5,120 nucleotides of DNA from Deinococcus sp. Its GTDB lineage: Bacteria; Deinococcota; Deinococci; Deinococcales; Deinococcaceae. The position numbers were made by a program, and so were the translations under genes. The stretch spans positions 1 through 5,120 of the forward strand of contig JAUNHF010000149.1 in assembly GCA_030524065.1 (NCBI GenBank), written 5' to 3'. The notes beneath the pieces were generated by a model, which was not told where the DNA came from, did not search any database, and saw nothing but the letters and a program-made list of their open reading frames with translations. Positions 1 to 5,120 of this stretch are shown here, one piece after another. Each line of letters opens with the position of its first letter. The stretch's first letter is position 1.

Positions 1-8
1 TCCTTTCT

Positions 9-23
9 ATAGCGCTCCGCAGC
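9..23. repeat. Short sequence resembling 5063-5079
   Basis: The stretch ATAGCGCTCCGCAGC matches ATAGAGCGCCCCGCAGC at 5063-5079, apart from a 2-base insertion and one substitution. Both copies are non-coding and lie near likely terminators. This could be a dispersed intergenic element or terminator-flank similarity, but two short copies are not enough to define a repeat family, and chance is possible in GC-rich DNA. Confidence 0.2.
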
Positions 24-51
24 ATATCTTCTGTTTGACCTCATCTTCCTC

Positions 52-92
52 AAGCTCCCTGGCCCTGTGCCCGGGGGCTTTTCTTGTTTGTT
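52..92 (+). terminator. Likely intrinsic terminator of a gene upstream of the window
   Basis: AAGCTCCC (52-59) pairs with GGGGGCTT (73-80) to give an 8-bp stem with one T-G wobble around a 13-base loop. A T-rich tail (79-92, TTTTCTTGTTTGTT with the stem end) follows on the + strand, which is the layout of a factor-independent terminator. It would end transcription of a + strand gene lying before the window. Its tail overlaps the TTG at 84, which is one reason to prefer the downstream ATG at 105 as the Nudix start. Confidence 0.5.
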
Positions 93-97
93 ACAGT
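92..97 (+). promoter_or_regulatory. Possible -10 element for a leaderless Nudix transcript
   Basis: TACAGT fits TANNNT and ends 7 nt before the ATG at 105. This spacing would start the transcript at or very near the start codon, a common arrangement in Deinococcus. No ribosome binding site is visible before the ATG, which agrees with a leaderless mRNA. No convincing -35 box was found, so the call is weak. Confidence 0.3.
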
Positions 98-104
98 GGT
101 CATC

Positions 105-599
105 ATGCAGTTCACCGTTCCTCCCACAGATCTCCGTTTTCCTGCACCAGACGGTACGGTGTTGCAAATCCGCGCCGCGCTGCTGTGTGTGCGGGACGGA
201 GCGCTGCTCACCTGCCATGATGAACGCTTCCCAGACATCCTCTTTGTGCCGGGTGGCGCAGTGCAAACGGGTGAAACGGCAGCCATGGCCGCCCGACGGG
301 AATGGCTGGAAGAGACTGGCGAAGTGGCCGAAGACCTCCAGCTGTGCGGCGTGATGGAGAATCTGTTTGAATTGGGTGGGCAGGCTTGCCAGGAATACGG
401 CTTTTACTTTCGTGTCGCTCTGTGTGGTCCGGCGCCAGCATGTGCTCTGGACAACCCCAGGGTGGCCCTGCGCTGGGTGCCACTCCCTGACCTCCGCACT
501 TCCCCACTGCGGCCGGCTGGCTTGCCTGGACTGCTGAACGTGCCAGCAGGTGCAGTGCGGCATTTTGTCAACGATGACCGGCCGTGCGGCGCATTCTGA
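105..599 (+). CDS. Nudix hydrolase
   Basis: Nudix-superfamily pyrophosphohydrolase of 164 residues, a normal single-domain size. The complete Nudix box spans residues 51-73: G51, E57, R65-E66, E69-E70 and G72, in the GX5EX7REUXEEXGU spacing. The two U positions are W67 and E73, the latter being unusual. The preceding LFVPGG (46-51) is the standard strand entering the box. R65, E66, E69 and E70 would bind the divalent metal and cleave a nucleoside diphosphate linked to another moiety. The substrate cannot be read from sequence; nucleotide-sugar, dinucleotide or oxidised-nucleotide clean-up are all possible. No signal peptide is present, so it is cytosolic. In-frame TTG (84) and GTG (96) starts exist. 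ATG 105 is chosen because a terminator tail overlaps 84 and a -10-like TACAGT lies 7 nt upstream of 105. Deinococci carry many Nudix paralogues, so orthology is uncertain. Confidence 0.92.
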   Translation: MQFTVPPTDLRFPAPDGTVLQIRAALLCVRDGALLTCHDERFPDILFVPGGAVQTGETAAMAARREWLEETGEVAEDLQLCGVMENLFELGGQACQEYGFYFRVALCGPAPACALDNPRVALRWVPLPDLRTSPLRPAGLPGLLNVPAGAVRHFVNDDRPCGAF

Positions 600-624
600 T
601 GATCGGGAGTCCGTTTGCAAGAGC

Positions 625-794
625 ATGCTGGCAAAGGCGCTGGCGGGTGAGTGGTAGAGCGTAAACGGCAACTGCAATGTGACGATGCCCTGATACTTTC
701 AACACTTGAGCAACTGGCGGCCAGCAACCCACAGAGTTTGATGTTGCTGCGGAGTGACGCTGCAATCCGTACCTTTCTGCGCGGGCTAGACTGA
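625..794 (+). pseudogene. Small ORF, possibly disrupted by a one-base frameshift
   Basis: Not recognised. An open frame from GTG 651 to TGA 792-794 encodes 47 residues, ending in a soluble, helix-like segment (SDAAIRTFLRGLD). Just upstream, ATG 625 opens a second frame reading MLAKALAGEW before TAG 655-657. Restoring one G in the GG run at 653-654 would join the two into a single protein of about 57 residues whose junction reads GEWVERKRQ, a plausible amphipathic helix. It is therefore either a decayed small gene, a short GTG-started gene, or chance. About 55% of third codon positions are G/C, lower than the neighbours appear to be. The stop lies 5 nt before the HAD phosphatase start, so if translated it could be co-transcribed with it. 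Family and function are unknown. Confidence 0.3.
787..792 (+). promoter_or_regulatory. Possible -10 element for the HAD gene
   Basis: TAGACT fits TANNNT and ends 7 nt before the ATG at 800, the same spacing as seen for the Nudix gene. The only Shine-Dalgarno-like bases (TGAGG, 792-796) are 3 nt from the start, too close for a good site. A leaderless transcript is therefore reasonable. No clear -35 box is visible. Confidence 0.3.
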
Positions 795-799
795 GGCCC

Positions 800-1627
800 A
801 TGCTTTCCTTGCCCCACCTGATTGCCACCGATCTGGACGGCACTCTGCTGAGAAACGACCTGAGCGTCAGCCCGCGCACCCGCCGGGCGCTGGACGCAGT
901 GCGGGCGGCAGGTGTGCTGGTGGTGCCCGTGACGGCCCGCCAGCCAGTAGGCGTGCGGCGAATCGCGCAGGCCGCGGGCTTTGACGGGTGGGCGCTGTGC
1001 AGCAACGGCGCACTGGCGGTGCATCTGGGCACGGGCGAGGTGCTGTTTGAGTCGCTGCTGGGTGTGGAGGCGCAGACGGCGCTGGTTCACGCGCTGCTGG
1101 AACGGGTGCCTGGCGTGGTGGCGGTCAGCATCCGCGAAGCGGGGGAGGGCTTTTATGCCCAGGCGGGGTACGCTGCTCTCGCCACCGAGAATGACCACAA
1201 GCGTGACCCCAGTACCATGACGGCGCTGCCGCTGGAAGAGGTGCTGGCTGGCCCCAGCCTCAAGCTGGCGCTGCGGCATCCCGAGCTTTCCCCAGCTGAC
1301 CTGCTGGCCGCCGTGCGGAGCCTGGGCCTGGGCGGCTTTCACGCCACCCATAGCGGCGCACCGTTTATTGAGGTGGCCGCTGAGGGCGTCACCAAAGCGG
1401 CGGGATTGGCGCAGCTTTGCACGCATTTGGGCATAGACCCTGCCCGCGTGCTGGCCTTTGAGGACGCCCCCAACGACGCCGAAATGCTGGCCTGGGCCGG
1501 GCACGGCGTAGCGATGGCGAACGCTCACGCTGAGGCGCGGGCCGCAGCGGATGAAGTGACGCTGAGCAACGAGGAGGACGGAGTAGCGGCAGTGCTGGAG
1601 CGGCTGCTGGCAGTCGTGGAGGAATGA
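800..1627 (+). CDS. Cof-type HAD-superfamily phosphatase
   Basis: Haloacid-dehalogenase-superfamily phosphohydrolase of 275 residues, the usual length for the Cof (C2B cap) subfamily. Motif I is DLDGTLL at 11-17, with D11 the nucleophile and D13 the general acid/base. Motif II is T45 in VPVTAR. SNGA at 68-71 is the Cof-type signature. Motif III is K199. Motif IV is E221-D222-A-P-N225-D226, keeping both acidic metal ligands but with Glu where Gly is usual. The cap domain lies between about residues 80 and 185. It is cytosolic and Mg-dependent, and relatives dephosphorylate sugar phosphates, FMN or pyridoxal phosphate; the substrate here is unknown. ATG 800 puts motif I at the expected distance from the N-terminus. 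The next gene starts one base after the stop, and its ribosome binding site lies inside this gene's last codons, which indicates an operon with translational coupling. Confidence 0.95.
   Translation: MLSLPHLIATDLDGTLLRNDLSVSPRTRRALDAVRAAGVLVVPVTARQPVGVRRIAQAAGFDGWALCSNGALAVHLGTGEVLFESLLGVEAQTALVHALLERVPGVVAVSIREAGEGFYAQAGYAALATENDHKRDPSTMTALPLEEVLAGPSLKLALRHPELSPADLLAAVRSLGLGGFHATHSGAPFIEVAAEGVTKAAGLAQLCTHLGIDPARVLAFEDAPNDAEMLAWAGHGVAMANAHAEARAAADEVTLSNEEDGVAAVLERLLAVVEE
1618..1622 (+). promoter_or_regulatory. Ribosome binding site deciding the GTG start at 1629
   Basis: GGAGG lies 6 nt before GTG 1629, inside the last codons of the HAD gene. The nearby ATG at 1624 reads ATG-AGG-TGA and cannot be used, so this site fixes the GTG start. 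Confidence 0.7.
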
Positions 1628-1628
1628 G

Positions 1629-2222
1629 GTGAGCGAAGCAGCACCCACCAAACGCAGACGCTGGCGGCCCTGGCTGCTGGGTTCGCTGGTCGCGTTACTC
1701 CTGATTCCTGCCGTGTTCCTGGGCGGCTATATGTGGCAAGCGGGCCTGGATTTGCAGCCAGGGCAGAACTTGCGGCACTACCTGGAACTCTGCCGGCGGG
1801 GGCGGGAGGATATCGCCTGTAAAGCCTTCCATGCGGAAGCGAAGCGTTATGACGGCCCCCTAACTCTGGTCTTTCCTAACAGCGCGGGCGACCGTGAACT
1901 GACCGCCCGCTTGACCCCCTATCTGGCGCAGCATGGCTACCAACCCGCTGACCTTTACCGCAACGCTGACCTGCGCCGCCGCTACTTTGAGGCTCATGCC
2001 TTTGCTGAGGCTGACTTAACGGTGGGCAACCTGCGAACGTTAGACGGCCAGCCGCATGAAATCACGTGTCTCAAGAATGCTAGAGGAGTCTGTGAAATGC
2101 GGTTAGATGGTAGGTTCATCTACAACTACTTCGCTGCGTGGCCTGAGCGGCAGCAGGGGAGCCTCTACATGTTCGGCGGCCCGCTGGCTGGGCAGCCGGG
2201 CTTCGTGCCATTTCTGGACTAG
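1629..2222 (+). CDS. Membrane-anchored protein of unknown function
   Basis: No family recognised. The 197-residue product starts with a basic cytoplasmic tail (KRRRWR at 8-13), followed by one hydrophobic helix at about 15-36. The remaining roughly 160 residues are polar and should lie outside the cytoplasm (positive-inside rule). This could be an uncleaved signal anchor; no lipobox Cys follows the helix. The outer part has four cysteines in two close pairs, C55/C64 and C147/C155, which could form disulfides. Aromatic and glycine-rich stretches (YNYFAAWPERQ at 165-175, LYMFGGP at 179-185) mark the C-terminal part. The GTG start is supported by GGAGG at 1618-1622. It begins one base after the HAD phosphatase stop, so the two are probably co-transcribed. 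Codons around residues 148-163 are unusual for this window (AGA, TTA, AGG). Confidence 0.8.
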   Translation: MSEAAPTKRRRWRPWLLGSLVALLLIPAVFLGGYMWQAGLDLQPGQNLRHYLELCRRGREDIACKAFHAEAKRYDGPLTLVFPNSAGDRELTARLTPYLAQHGYQPADLYRNADLRRRYFEAHAFAEADLTVGNLRTLDGQPHEITCLKNARGVCEMRLDGRFIYNYFAAWPERQQGSLYMFGGPLAGQPGFVPFLD

Positions 2223-2324
2223 CGGTGCGCCCGCCAGCGCCGCCGCCCGTCAGTGCAGCGAGTGCTCAGATGTGGCGAGGGAGGGAGCTGTTCAGTGTGG
2301 TGGCGGTGTAATGGATAAAGGGCA
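2223..2324. other. Convergent intergenic gap
   Basis: About 100 bases between two convergent stops. It holds no convincing ORF and no stem followed by a T-run. A loose pairing is possible between CGCCGCC (near 2236) and GGTGGCG (near 2299-2305), with one wobble, but the roughly 60-base loop makes it poor evidence for a terminator. Confidence 0.4.
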
Positions 2325-2345
2325 CTAGGAGTCTGCCCGTCCTAG
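2325..2345. repeat. Perfect 6-bp inverted repeat at the GNAT stop codon
   Basis: CTAGGA (2325-2330) and TCCTAG (2340-2345) are exact inverted copies around a 9-base loop, and the GNAT stop codon lies in one arm. On either strand it could form a small hairpin between the convergent genes. No T-run follows, so it is not called a terminator. Confidence 0.35.
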
Positions 2346-2849
2346 CCGCTTCCAATAAAGCAGCGTCCCCGTCAGGCCGCCGTGGGGTTTGAGGGCGAAA
2401 TCTGGAATCTCACCCGCCAGCGTAAAGCCCAGGCGCTCGTAAAACGGCCCCGCGTCCCCATCGGCGGCGGTATCTAACACCACCAGCGTTTTGCCCTGTG
2501 CCTGAGCTTCTGCTAGGGCGGCACCCACCAGTGCCGAGGCAATGCCGCGTCCACGGTGCTCAGGATGGGTCATCATTTTCGCCAGCTCTGCGCGGTGCGG
2601 TTGATTGGGTGGCATGGCGGTCAGTAGCGTAACGGTGCCGACCAATTGTTCTCCCTCAAACGCGCCCAGGACGGTCCTCTCGCCGCGCCTGGCCGCTTCC
2701 AGGGAGGCCGTCCAGAACGCTTGTGCTTCCGCTTTGGCAGTGGGATGCATGAAGCCTACCGAGCCACCCACCGCAACGGTTTCTTGCAGCAGCTGGGCAA
2801 GTTGCGTGACATGAAGTGGTGTCAGGTCAAGTGAGCGCAGGTGTGGCAT
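2325..2849 (-). CDS. GNAT-family N-acetyltransferase
   Basis: Acetyl-CoA-dependent acetyltransferase of 174 residues, a normal single-domain GNAT size. Motif A is clear: the strand ending LAKMMTHPEHRGRGIAS (89-105) carries R99-G100-R101-G102-I103-A104, matching the Q/R-x-x-G-x-G/A loop that holds the CoA pyrophosphate. Strand beta-4 before it includes QLVGTVTLL (68-76). Motif B includes LVVLDTAADGDAGPFYERLGF (122-142), with the usual FYERLGF turn. The acceptor substrate is unknown; members of this type modify small amines, antibiotics or protein N-termini. The protein is cytosolic with no signal peptide. ATG 2849 is the only start available, because an in-frame stop lies shortly upstream with no other start codon between. 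No ribosome binding site is at the proper distance (a GGAGG is 25 nt away), which suggests a leaderless message. It is divergent from uvrB. Confidence 0.93.
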   Translation of the reverse strand: MPHLRSLDLTPLHVTQLAQLLQETVAVGGSVGFMHPTAKAEAQAFWTASLEAARRGERTVLGAFEGEQLVGTVTLLTAMPPNQPHRAELAKMMTHPEHRGRGIASALVGAALAEAQAQGKTLVVLDTAADGDAGPFYERLGFTLAGEIPDFALKPHGGLTGTLLYWKRLGRADS

Positions 2850-2854
2850 GCGAA

Positions 2855-2860
2855 AGTGTA
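2855..2860 (-). promoter_or_regulatory. Possible -10 element for the GNAT gene
   Basis: On the minus strand this reads TACACT, fitting TANNNT, and ends 5 nt before the ATG at 2849, as expected for a leaderless gene. No good -35 sequence is present. The place where it would fall (about 2878-2883) overlaps the RDRM-like palindrome at 2880-2896. Confidence 0.35.
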
Positions 2861-2871
2861 CTGCCCCTGTC

Positions 2872-2899
2872 TTGCCTCCTTACGTTCAGGGCGTAAACT
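2872..2899 (+). promoter_or_regulatory. Predicted uvrB promoter
   Basis: TTGCCT (2872-2877) and TAAACT (2894-2899) match the -35 and -10 consensus at 4 of 6 positions each, with a 16-bp spacer. Transcription would begin near 2906, giving a leader of about 45 bases that contains the ribosome binding site. The spacer and the start of the -10 box are covered by the palindrome at 2880-2896, so a protein bound there would block RNA polymerase. Confidence 0.5.
2880..2896. promoter_or_regulatory. RDRM-like palindrome, probable DdrO operator
   Basis: TTACGTTCAGGGCGTAA is a 17-bp imperfect palindrome with exact TTACG and CGTAA half-sites and one further matching pair at the centre. Its length and arms agree with the Deinococcus radiation/desiccation response motif, recalled as TTATGTCATTGACATAA: 9 of 17 bases are identical, including both TTA/TAA ends. 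In that genus DdrO represses genes carrying this motif and is cleaved by the IrrE/PprI protease after DNA damage; uvrB is a known member of the regulon. Position supports the call, because the site lies between the -35 and -10 of uvrB. The consensus is from memory and binding is inferred. Confidence 0.65.
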
Positions 2900-2941
2900 G
2901 TAAGGATGCATTCTGCCCTCTCCCGTCCCCACTCAGAGCTT

Positions 2942-2946
2942 AGGAG
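2942..2946 (+). promoter_or_regulatory. uvrB ribosome binding site
   Basis: AGGAG lies 5 nt before ATG 2952, a good Shine-Dalgarno match that supports this start. uvrB therefore has a leadered mRNA, unlike the putatively leaderless neighbours. Confidence 0.7.
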
Positions 2947-2951
2947 TCCGC

Positions 2952-4988
2952 ATGTCTAGAACGCAGGGTCAGCGCTTACAGGTCCGGTCCGAGTTTCAGC
3001 CGTCGGGGGACCAGCCGACGGCGATTGCCACGCTGGTAGACGGTCTGGAATCGGGCCTGCGGTTTCAGACATTGCTGGGAGCCACTGGCACCGGCAAGAC
3101 CTACTCCATGGCAAAAGTGATCGAGGAAACCCAGCGCCCGGCCCTGATCATGGCGCCCAACAAGGTGCTGACCGCGCAGCTGGCCGCCGAGTTCCGCGAG
3201 TTTTTCCCGGACAACGCCGTGGAGTTTTTTATCTCCTACTACGACTACTACCAGCCCGAAGCGTATGTGCCGGGCAAGGATCTGTTTATCGAGAAAGATG
3301 CCAGCGTCAACCAAGAAATTGAGCGCCTGCGCCACTCCACCACCCGCAGCTTGCTGACCCGCCGCGACGTGATCGTGGTGGCCTCGGTCAGCGCGATTTA
3401 CGGCCTGGGCGACCCGGCCGAGTACACCGCGCTGAATCTGGTGCTGAAGGTGGGCGAGGAAGTCGGCCGCGAAGGCATTATCGAGCGGCTGGTGGGGATG
3501 CAGTATGAGCGGAACGACATAGAGCTGATGCCGGGCCGCTTCCGGGCCAAAGGGGAGATGGTGGAGGTCTGGGCCGCCTACGACGAGAAGCCCACCCGCA
3601 TTGAGCTGTGGGGCGATGAAGTAGAGCGCATCAGCCTGGTCAATCCGATCACCGGGGACCGCATCACCGACATGGACGGCACCGTGGTGTATCCGGCCAA
3701 GCACTATGTGTCGGGGGCCGGGAATGTGGAGCGGGCCATCGGCAATATTGAGAAGGAGCTGGAAGAGCGGCTGGAGTACTTTATGTCTACCGGCAAGTTG
3801 CTAGAAGCGCAGCGCCTCAAGGAGCGCACCCTTTATGACCTGGAAATGCTGCGGGTGCTGGGCCACTGCTCCGGCATCGAAAACTACTCGCGGCATATTG
3901 ATGGGCGCAGGCCCGGCGAGACGCCCTACACCATGCTGGACTACTTCCCGGACGACTTCATCACCTTTATTGACGAGTCGCACGTGACCGTGTCGCAGAT
4001 CGGCGGCATGGCGAACGGGGACCGCGCCCGCAAGCAGACCCTGGTGGACCACGGCTTTCGCCTGCCGAGCGCGATGGACAACCGCCCGCTGAATCTGGAC
4101 GAATTCTGGTCCAAGACCGGGCAAGTGGTGTTTGTGTCGGCCACGCCGGGGCCATTCGAGCGCGAGCATTCTGATCAGATGGCCGACCAGATTATTCGGC
4201 CCACAGGATTGGTGGACCCGCCCGTGACGGTGCGCCCCATTCAGGGGCAGGTGGATGACCTGCTCGGAAGGGTGCGCGAGCGGGCCAAGTTGGGCGAGCG
4301 CGTGCTGGTCACTACGCTGACCAAGCGGATGGCCGAAGACCTGACCGAGTACCTGCTGGAAAAAGGCGTGCGGGCGCGGTACATGCACTCGGACATTGAC
4401 AGCGTAGAGCGGCAAGTGATTATCCGCGACCTGCGGCTGGGACACTACGACGTGCTCGTGGGCATCAACCTGCTGCGCGAGGGTCTGGACCTGCCGGAAG
4501 TCTCGCTGGTCGCCATCCTCGACGCCGACAAGCCGGGCTTCCTGCGCTCTGAGCGCTCGCTGATTCAGACGATTGGCCGCGCGGCCCGCAATGTGAACGG
4601 CGAGGTGATTCTGTACGGCGATAGCGTCACGCCCGCCATGGCGTTTGCGATGGATGAGACCGCCCGCCGCCGTGAGAGGCAGCTGGCCTACAACGCCGAA
4701 CACGGCATTACCCCGCGCACCGTGATTAAGGGTGTGCGGGACGTGATTCGCGGCGAGGAAGTCGAGAGCGAGATTTCCAGCGACACTGTCGGGGATGACC
4801 GCGACGCCCTGACCGCGCAGCTGACCGAGCTGGAGCTGAGCATGTGGCAGGCGTCCGAAGACCTGGATTTTGAGCTGGCGGCTTCCCTGCGCGACCAAAT
4901 TCGCGCCATTGAGGCCAAGTTGCAGGGCAAAGAGTTCAAGCAGGCGACCGTTCCGGGGCAGAAGGTGCGGAGAAAGGGCCGGAGATAA
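2952..4988 (+). CDS. uvrB: Excinuclease ABC subunit UvrB
   Basis: UvrB is the damage-verifying helicase-like subunit of nucleotide excision repair: UvrA loads it on damaged DNA, and it then recruits UvrC for the two incisions. The product is complete at 678 residues (E. coli UvrB is 673). Walker A is GATGTGKT at 43-50 with K49. The beta-hairpin that clamps DNA carries the conserved tyrosines Y96, Y97, Y99, Y100 and Y105. Walker B is DESH at 341-344, SATP is at 396-399, LLREGLD at 507-513, and motif VI is QTIGRAARN at 539-547 with R543 and R546. The C-terminal UVR coiled-coil domain (about 619-657), which contacts UvrC and UvrA, is present, followed by a basic tail. All key residues are intact. 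ATG 2952 has AGGAG 5 nt upstream and places the Walker A motif at the family's usual distance. Expression is probably damage-inducible through the palindrome at 2880-2896. Confidence 0.98.
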   Translation: MSRTQGQRLQVRSEFQPSGDQPTAIATLVDGLESGLRFQTLLGATGTGKTYSMAKVIEETQRPALIMAPNKVLTAQLAAEFREFFPDNAVEFFISYYDYYQPEAYVPGKDLFIEKDASVNQEIERLRHSTTRSLLTRRDVIVVASVSAIYGLGDPAEYTALNLVLKVGEEVGREGIIERLVGMQYERNDIELMPGRFRAKGEMVEVWAAYDEKPTRIELWGDEVERISLVNPITGDRITDMDGTVVYPAKHYVSGAGNVERAIGNIEKELEERLEYFMSTGKLLEAQRLKERTLYDLEMLRVLGHCSGIENYSRHIDGRRPGETPYTMLDYFPDDFITFIDESHVTVSQIGGMANGDRARKQTLVDHGFRLPSAMDNRPLNLDEFWSKTGQVVFVSATPGPFEREHSDQMADQIIRPTGLVDPPVTVRPIQGQVDDLLGRVRERAKLGERVLVTTLTKRMAEDLTEYLLEKGVRARYMHSDIDSVERQVIIRDLRLGHYDVLVGINLLREGLDLPEVSLVAILDADKPGFLRSERSLIQTIGRAARNVNGEVILYGDSVTPAMAFAMDETARRRERQLAYNAEHGITPRTVIKGVRDVIRGEEVESEISSDTVGDDRDALTAQLTELELSMWQASEDLDFELAASLRDQIRAIEAKLQGKEFKQATVPGQKVRRKGRR

Positions 4989-5022
4989 GAGAGGGACAAC
5001 GGTGCATGGGGCATGCTCTCCT

Positions 5023-5082
5023 CAAGCTGCCCAGGGCATCCAGCACTAGAAGAAAGGGCTTGATAGAGCGCCCCGCAGCTTG
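5023..5082. repeat. Nested inverted repeat downstream of uvrB
   Basis: CAAGCTGC (5023-5030) and GCAGCTTG (5075-5082) are exact 8-bp inverted copies. Just inside them GGGC (5034-5037) and GCCC (5070-5073) can also pair, leaving a loop of about 32 bases. This could fold at the 3' end of the uvrB message and protect or end it, but no T-run follows on the + strand, so a standard terminator is not claimed. Confidence 0.4.
5050..5074 (-). terminator. Possible intrinsic terminator reading on the minus strand
   Basis: Read on the minus strand, GGGGC (5070-5074) and GCCCT (5055-5059) form a short stem with one wobble pair around a 10-base loop, followed by the T-rich TTCTT. It would end transcription entering from the right. 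The stem is short and the T-run is interrupted, so the call is weak. It competes with the larger inverted repeat at 5023-5082. Confidence 0.3.
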
Positions 5083-5089
5083 CCCAGTC

Positions 5090-5119
5090 TCATTTCAGGC
5101 GCCGCAGCAAGCTCCTGAG
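5090..5119 (-). CDS. Possible C-terminal end of a convergent gene
   Basis: On the minus strand a frame enters from the right edge and reads LRSLLRRLK before TGA at 5090-5092. A basic, leucine-rich helix end like this is common at protein C-termini, and a possible minus-strand terminator follows within 20 bases. Only nine codons are visible, so family and function are unknown and the frame may be chance. Confidence 0.25.
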   Translation of the reverse strand, partial: LRSLLRRLK

Positions 5120-5120
5120 C

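Noticed and set aside
35..40. TTGACC as a -35 box for the Nudix gene
   Set aside because: No -10 hexamer lies 16-18 bp downstream, and a likely terminator stands between it and the gene.
714..724. CTGG-CGG-CCAG small hairpin in the gap before the HAD gene
   Set aside because: A 4-bp stem is expected by chance in GC-rich DNA.
404..1651. Long minus-strand open frame (415 codons) opposite the Nudix and HAD genes
   Set aside because: It lies antisense to two genes with complete family motifs, its product is rich in Arg, His, Gln and Pro without any domain, and GC-rich codon bias creates such antisense frames.
2976..3704. Minus-strand open frame opposite the 5' part of uvrB
   Set aside because: Antisense to fully conserved UvrB, with a His/Gly/Val-rich low-complexity product typical of a shadow frame.
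3801..4898. Minus-strand open frame of 365 codons opposite the 3' part of uvrB
   Set aside because: Same reason: it mirrors conserved UvrB codons and shows no domain or start signal.
5004..5016. GCATG-GGG-CATGC hairpin 15 bases after the uvrB stop
   Set aside because: Only 5 bp with a 3-base loop and no T-run; too weak to call a terminator.
5046..5120. Second minus-strand frame from the right edge ending at TAG 5046-5048
   Set aside because: It would run through the inverted repeat and terminator-like stem; the frame ending at 5090 fits the layout better, though neither is certain.

Overview
The window looks like a piece of chromosome from a Deinococcus-type bacterium. Four things point there: GC-rich coding DNA with G/C-ending codons, a full-length uvrB, a 17-bp palindrome in front of uvrB that resembles the radiation/desiccation response motif (RDRM) bound by DdrO, and start codons sitting 5-7 nt after TANNNT hexamers, as expected of leaderless transcripts. 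The genus call is inference; no rRNA or other marker is present.

Layout. Positions 1-104 hold the tail of an upstream region, with a likely intrinsic terminator (52-92). A Nudix hydrolase follows (105-599, +). A roughly 200-bp stretch (600-799) carries only a short, probably frame-disrupted small ORF (about 625-794). Next come a Cof-type HAD phosphatase (800-1627, +) and, one base after its stop, a membrane-anchored protein of unknown function (1629-2222, +); these two look like an operon. A convergent gap (2223-2324) separates them from a GNAT acetyltransferase on the minus strand (2325-2849). The 102-bp divergent region 2850-2951 contains the uvrB promoter, the RDRM-like operator and the uvrB ribosome binding site. 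uvrB fills 2952-4988. The last 132 bases hold nested inverted repeats and possibly the last few codons of a convergent minus-strand gene.

How the genes relate. UvrB is the DNA-damage-loading helicase of nucleotide excision repair, and the operator predicts induction after radiation or desiccation through IrrE/PprI cleavage of DdrO. The operator also covers the expected -35 region of the GNAT gene, so the two divergent genes may share control. The Nudix and HAD enzymes are plausible housekeeping or metabolite clean-up hydrolases, but their substrates cannot be read from sequence. No mobile element, CRISPR array, tRNA or rRNA was seen. I found no clear undescribed multi-gene system. The points most worth checking are the DdrO site shared by uvrB and the acetyltransferase, the broken small ORF, and the unknown Cys-containing anchored protein coupled to the phosphatase.
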